A stretch of DNA of 64,000 nt from Bradyrhizobium lablabi. Lineage in GTDB: Bacteria > Pseudomonadota > Alphaproteobacteria > Rhizobiales > Xanthobacteraceae. The stretch's first letter is position 1. Each line of letters begins with the position of its first letter. A program made the translations under genes and the position numbers. Of the stretch, positions 60,370 through 64,000 are shown piece after piece. The stretch lies in NCBI RefSeq assembly GCF_018129385.1, contig NZ_JAFCLN010000018.1, forward strand, positions 1 to 64,000, written 5' to 3'. The notes under the pieces are model-generated. The model was not told where the DNA came from. It saw nothing but the letters and a program-made list of their open reading frames with translations, and searched no databases.

Positions 60370-61032
60370 ATGAATATCGACATCGCCCGCGTGCTGGGCG
60401 CGGTCACGCGTTCGGTTCGCAATTTCGAGAAGGATGGCAAGCCGGCGAGCGCGGTGACGCTGACGCGGCTTTACGACACCGATCCGGAGGATCTGTGGGA
60501 CGCGCTGACCAGCGCCAAGCGCATTCCGCGCTGGTTCCTGCCGGTCGAGGGCGAATTGAAGCTCGGCGGAAAATACCAGTTGAAGGGCAATGCGGGCGGC
60601 ACGATCACGGCCTGCACGCCGCCGGAGCATTTTGCGGCGACCTGGGAATTCGGCGGCGGCGTGAGCTGGATCGATGTCCGGGTCAGCCCGGAGCGCGGCA
60701 AGGCGCGCATGACGCTCGAGCATACGGCTGTCATCGAGGATCACTGGAACCAGTTCGGCCCGGGCGCCGTCGGCATCGGCTGGGACCTCGCCGTGACGGG
60801 ACTGGAGCTGTATCTTTCGACCGGCGCGGCGAACGATCACGAGGCGGCGGAAGCCTGGATGGGCACGGACAACGGCAAGGCGTTCATGAGCGAGAGCGGC
60901 GAGTCCTGGCGGGCGGCGCATGTCGAAAGCGGCGTCGATGCAGCTTCAGCCAAGGAGCGCTCGGACCGCACCATCGCCTTCTATCGCGGCGAGCCGCCTG
61001 CCGGCGTCGCCCATCCCGGCACGGGGAGCTGA
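60370..61032 (+). CDS. SRPBCC/AHSA1 domain protein
   Basis: 220 residues from ATG 60370. The AHSA1-like domain is evident: AVTLTRLYDTDPEDLWDALT, SAKRIPRWFLPVEGELKLGG, YQLKGNAGGTITACTPPEHF and TWEFGGGVSWIDVRV. Such proteins bind hydrophobic ligands; many are paired with ArsR regulators. The stop overlaps the ArsR gene start (TGATG), giving translational coupling. Confidence 0.88.
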   Translation: MNIDIARVLGAVTRSVRNFEKDGKPASAVTLTRLYDTDPEDLWDALTSAKRIPRWFLPVEGELKLGGKYQLKGNAGGTITACTPPEHFAATWEFGGGVSWIDVRVSPERGKARMTLEHTAVIEDHWNQFGPGAVGIGWDLAVTGLELYLSTGAANDHEAAEAWMGTDNGKAFMSESGESWRAAHVESGVDAASAKERSDRTIAFYRGEPPAGVAHPGTGS

Positions 61033-61394
61033 TGCACGCCTTCGACGTCCTCTCCGATCCCGTGCGCCGGCGCGTCCTCGAACTGCTCGGCGGCGGCGAG
61101 ATGGCGTCGGGCGAAATCGTGGAGGCGATCGGCGCCGAGTTCGGCATCACGCAGCCGGCGGTCGCGCAGCATCTGAAGGTGCTGCGCGAAAGCGGATTTG
61201 CAAAAGTGCGCGCCGAGGCGCAGCGGCGGCTCTATTCGGTCGATGTTGCGGGGCTACGGGCGGTCGACGAATGGGTCGGGCGCTTCAGAAGTTTTTGGGA
61301 GCCGAAGCTGGATGCGCTGGCGACCGAGATCGCGCGCGGAAAGCGCGAGCGGCGAACGCGGCCGATCGCGGCGCGGAAGGGAAAGCGGGCGTAG
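61032..61394 (+). CDS. ArsR family transcriptional regulator
   Basis: 120 residues. Winged helix: MHAFDVLSDPVRRRVLELLG, SGEIVEAIGAEFGITQPAVA and QHLKVLRESGFAKVRAEAQR, with a basic C-terminal tail. It lacks the metal-binding cysteine pair (ELCVC) of ArsR/SmtB sensors, so it belongs to the non-metal SdpR-like group that accompanies AHSA1 proteins. Here it follows rather than precedes its partner. Confidence 0.9.
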   Translation: MHAFDVLSDPVRRRVLELLGGGEMASGEIVEAIGAEFGITQPAVAQHLKVLRESGFAKVRAEAQRRLYSVDVAGLRAVDEWVGRFRSFWEPKLDALATEIARGKRERRTRPIAARKGKRA

Positions 61395-61420
61395 CTCAGC
61401 TGTCGCCAAGCACGATTCTG

Positions 61421-61523
61421 TCATTCCCCGCGCATGCGGGGAATCCAGTACGCCGCGGCCTCTCGATTCAATTACAGCCGCCTCTGGAATACTGGATCGC
61501 CCGGTCAAGCCGGGCGACGACGA
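61421..61523 (+). repeat. Dispersed repeat, pair with 60058-60163
   Basis: Contains CCCCGCGCATGCGGGG, ATCCAGTACGCCGCGGCC and GCCCGGTCAAGCCGGGCG in the same order as the first copy. It sits between the ArsR stop and the end of the converging dioxygenase gene, where its final hairpin may help end both transcripts. Confidence 0.8.
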
Positions 61524-61533
61524 GTGGGCTCTA

Positions 61534-62475
61534 CTATCCCAGCGGCTTGAGCCCCGCCTCTATCGCGGCGCGGCGCGGCTCGAGGAATGGCGGCAGCGCG
61601 AGCTTTTCGCCGAGCGTTGCCATCGGCTCGTCGGTGGCAAAGCCGGGGCCGTCGGTGGCGATCTCGAACAGGATGCCGTTGGGCTCGCGGAAATAGAGGC
61701 TGCGGAAATAGAAGCGGTCGATCTCGCCGCTGTTGCGGATGCGCGCCTCGTTCAGCCGCTGCGTCCAGGCGTGATACTGCGCCTCGTCGGGCGTGCGGAA
61801 CGCGACATGGTGCACGCCGCCAGCGCCCTGCCGCGCCGCCGGCTGCTCGCGGTCCTCGATGACGTGAAGCTCGGCGGCGGGACCGCCCTCGCCCATCGCG
61901 AACACGACCATGCGCGCGCCGTGCGCGGCATATTCGCGCGCGCGACGCATGTTCATGACGGATGTCAGCACGTCTTCGGTGCGCGCCAGATCGTGCACGG
62001 TGAGCACGATCGGGCCCAGCCCGCGGATCTGGAATTCCGCCGGCACCGAACTCTTCGCCCACGGCGAAGCCGAACCCGCGCCGCCGTCGTCGATCAGCGT
62101 CAGCCGCTGGCCCTCGCCGTCCTCGAACGGCAGCGACAGCCGCCCGTCGACCTCGACGATGTCACGGACGTTCACGCCGGCCTGCTTCAGCCGGTCGCGC
62201 CAGAAGGAAAGGCTCTGCTCGCCGTTCACGCGCAGGCAGGTGCGCGAGATGCTGTTGGTTCCACGTCGCTCCGGCGGCAGCGGAAAATCGAAAAAGGTCA
62301 GGTCCGTGCCCGGCCGCGCCTCGCCGTCGGCATAGAACAGATGATAGGCGCTGACATCGTCCTGGTTGACCGTCTTCTTGACCAGCCGCATGCCGAGCAG
62401 CCCGGCGTAGAACGACAGGTTCTCCTTCGGCCTCGCCGAGATCGCGGTCAGGTGATGAATCCCGGTTAGCTGCAT
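61534..62475 (-). CDS. Ring-cleaving dioxygenase, VOC family (glyoxalase-like)
   Basis: 313 residues from ATG 62475; upstream codons to 62640 are not likely used. Two VOC modules: [20 protein letters not shown] at the start and [20 protein letters not shown] in the second, with the metal ligands being the histidines of HHLTA and HHVAF and a glutamate in [13 protein letters not shown]. This is the family of LinE/PcpA-type or MhqO-type hydroquinone 1,2-dioxygenases; the family is also linked to quinone stress. Stands alone on this strand. Substrate uncertain. Confidence 0.85.
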   Translation of the reverse strand: MQLTGIHHLTAISARPKENLSFYAGLLGMRLVKKTVNQDDVSAYHLFYADGEARPGTDLTFFDFPLPPERRGTNSISRTCLRVNGEQSLSFWRDRLKQAGVNVRDIVEVDGRLSLPFEDGEGQRLTLIDDGGAGSASPWAKSSVPAEFQIRGLGPIVLTVHDLARTEDVLTSVMNMRRAREYAAHGARMVVFAMGEGGPAAELHVIEDREQPAARQGAGGVHHVAFRTPDEAQYHAWTQRLNEARIRNSGEIDRFYFRSLYFREPNGILFEIATDGPGFATDEPMATLGEKLALPPFLEPRRAAIEAGLKPLG

Positions 62476-62603
62476 CACATAATCCTCATACCGGCTTTTC
62501 GGGAAAAACCGGCCCGATGGCTTGGCCTTGGCGGGCTTCATGTAGGATACTGCCAGAGGACTCGCCAGCGGCACCGCCGCCGGCTTTTCCGGGGACGGCC
62601 GCA

Positions 62604-63368
62604 ATGACCGAGCACCTGATAGTCGCCGACGAACAAGCAACGCGCGTGATCACGCTGCGGCGCCCGGAAAAGAAGAACGCGCTCACGCAAGGGATGTACC
62701 GCGCGATGAGCGATGCCATCGACACGGCACAGAACAACCCGGACATTCGCTGCCTGATCATTACCGGCGGCTCCGGCGTGTTCACCGCCGGCAACGATCT
62801 GGATGATTTTCTGACCAGTGGCAGGCCGAGCGTCGATACCGTGATGGCGTCGAACGCGGTCAAATTCCTCCATTCGCTGGCGCACAACGTCAAGCCGATC
62901 ATCGCCGCCGTCGACGGCGTCGCAGTCGGCATGGGCACCACGATGCTGTTCCACTGCGACTATGTGCTGGCGAGCAAGACGGCGACGTTCTCGACGCCGT
63001 TCGTCAGTCTCGGGCTGGTGCCGGAAGGCGCCTCCAGCCTGCTGATGCCGCGCACCATGGGGCATCAGCGCGCCTTCTCGATGCTGGTGATGGGCCGCAC
63101 CATGGACGCCGATGAGGCGCGCGAAGCCGGCTTTGTCAACGTGGTGGTGGCGCCCGGCCATACCGAAGCGGAGGCCCGCAAGGCCGCGCGCGACATCTGC
63201 GCGCTGCCGGCCGAGGGAGTCGCGATCTCGCGAAGACTGTTGAGGTTGCCGCCGGAAGACATGACGCGCCGGATCGACCAGGAGACCCATCTGTTCGCCG
63301 AGCGGATGCGTTCGAAGGAGGCCGTTGCCGCGTTCAAGGCCTTCTTCGCGCGCAAGAAGGAAGAGTGA
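62604..63368 (+). CDS. Enoyl-CoA hydratase family protein
   Basis: 254 residues from ATG 62604 (upstream codons have no ribosome site). Crotonase pattern: [20 protein letters not shown], oxyanion loop [16 protein letters not shown], and [20 protein letters not shown]. The segment [20 protein letters not shown] includes the second conserved glutamate of hydratase-type members. Divergent from the ring-cleaving dioxygenase; a 39-base gap leads to the 5'-nucleotidase gene. Confidence 0.92.
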   Translation: MTEHLIVADEQATRVITLRRPEKKNALTQGMYRAMSDAIDTAQNNPDIRCLIITGGSGVFTAGNDLDDFLTSGRPSVDTVMASNAVKFLHSLAHNVKPIIAAVDGVAVGMGTTMLFHCDYVLASKTATFSTPFVSLGLVPEGASSLLMPRTMGHQRAFSMLVMGRTMDADEAREAGFVNVVVAPGHTEAEARKAARDICALPAEGVAISRRLLRLPPEDMTRRIDQETHLFAERMRSKEAVAAFKAFFARKKEE

Positions 63369-63407
63369 ATTCGTGAAATCGTCGCGGCGATCTCCTAATG
63401 TAGCGTC

Positions 63408-64000
63408 ATGAAAATCCGCAGCCTTACGATCCTCGCCGCGCTCGCGCTGTCATGCGTGCCGGCGTCAGCCCAAACCGCCGCACCCGTCGATCTGCGCATG
63501 CTCGCGATCAACGACTTTCACGGCTATCTGCGCCCCGCCCCGGGCGGCATCCGGATCGCCGATCCCGCCGACAAGGCCAAGAGCATCGTCGTCCCCGCCG
63601 GCGGCGCCGAGCACATGGCGACGCTGGTCAAGCAGCTCCGCGAGGGCCACAAGAACACGATCTTCGTCGCCGCCGGCGACCTGATCGGCGCGAGCCCCTT
63701 CCTGTCGGCGATGTTCCATGACGAGCCGACGATCGAATCGCTCGACCTGATGGGCCTCGATGTCGCCTCCGTCGGCAATCACGAATTCGACGAGGGCAAG
63801 GACGAACTGCTGCGGATGCAGAACGGCGGCTGCCATCCAAAGGACGGCTGCCAGGGCCCGCATCCCTTCCTCGGCGCAAAATTCCGTTACCTCGCCGCGT
63901 CCACGATCGAGAAGAGCACCGGCAAGCCGCTGTTCCCGGCCTACCAGATAAGGGAGTTCGACGGCATTCCGGTCGCCTTCATCGGACTGACGCTGAAGGG
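63408..64000 (+). CDS. Bifunctional metallophosphatase/5'-nucleotidase, N-terminal part
   Basis: Begins at ATG 63408 and runs off the window edge after 197 complete codons. A signal peptide is clear (KIRSLTILAALALSCVPASA, cleavage near ASA|QT, residues 20-22). Metallophosphoesterase motifs follow in order: LAINDFHGYL (D, H ligands), VAAGDLIGASPF and SVGNHEFDEG. The piece VDLRMLAINDF is typical of UshA/5'-nucleotidases, which are exported enzymes hydrolysing nucleotides and UDP-sugars. The C-terminal 5'-nucleotidase domain lies outside the window. Confidence 0.9.
   Translation, partial: MKIRSLTILAALALSCVPASAQTAAPVDLRMLAINDFHGYLRPAPGGIRIADPADKAKSIVVPAGGAEHMATLVKQLREGHKNTIFVAAGDLIGASPFLSAMFHDEPTIESLDLMGLDVASVGNHEFDEGKDELLRMQNGGCHPKDGCQGPHPFLGAKFRYLAASTIEKSTGKPLFPAYQIREFDGIPVAFIGLTLK

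Overview
The window is a chromosomal segment of a GC-rich alphaproteobacterium, very probably Bradyrhizobium or a close relative. The evidence is a FixL whose haem ligand and arginine fall at residues 200 and 220, as in the B. japonicum protein; a FixK2-like regulator with the cysteine of the redox-sensitive FixK2; and several families of dispersed intergenic repeats of the kind common in Bradyrhizobium. I count about 60 protein genes and one tRNA. No rRNA, CRISPR array, insertion sequence or integrase was seen.

Positions 1-31900 are catabolic. A divergent regulatory region near 11000 serves a leftward operon (FAD oxidoreductase, branched-chain-amino-acid-type ABC transporter, two enoyl-CoA hydratases, CoA-transferase; 2031-10971) and a rightward acyl-CoA dehydrogenase plus GntR regulator. 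An IclR regulator faces a rightward operon (14038-17798) whose order, oxygenase alpha, oxygenase beta, PdxA-like dehydrogenase, ferredoxin-type reductase, is that of terephthalate tphA2-A3-B-A1. A cyclase/aldehyde dehydrogenase pair follows. A long leftward unit (20261-29819) then encodes an amidohydrolase, two RidA proteins, a second ABC transporter with a fused permease-ATPase, a homoprotocatechuate-2,3-dioxygenase-like extradiol enzyme and a flavin-dependent monooxygenase. Its flavin reductase and two paralogous Crp/Fnr regulators lie just beyond. A shared CTGTATCGCC motif precedes three of these transcription units.

Positions 32160-48030 look like a low-oxygen response cluster. FixL, FixJ, a receiver-only regulator and FixK sit at the right end. 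FNR/FixK-type boxes (TTGAT-N4-ATCAA, 8 or 9 of 10 matches) precede an alcohol dehydrogenase/APH-ATPase pair, a 47-residue membrane protein with a Cys-rich DUF6455-like protein, two universal stress proteins, two CBS-domain proteins, a phasin-like protein, the receiver protein and a 70-residue unknown. A three-gene Mce/Mla lipid transporter and two small envelope-stress-type proteins lie inside this region without an evident box.

Positions 48660-57534 are a compact four-gene leftward defence operon: type III restriction subunit, methyltransferase, a protein of unknown function, and a helicase with a RelE/ParE-like N-terminus. It lies between a long dispersed repeat, whose second copy opens the window, and a tRNA-Gln gene. 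The last part (57682-64000) is ordinary chromosome with many short repeats: acyl-CoA dehydrogenase, SRPBCC/ArsR pair, ring-cleaving dioxygenase, enoyl-CoA hydratase and the start of a 5'-nucleotidase.

All calls come from reading the sequence and remembered family motifs. No database search was possible.
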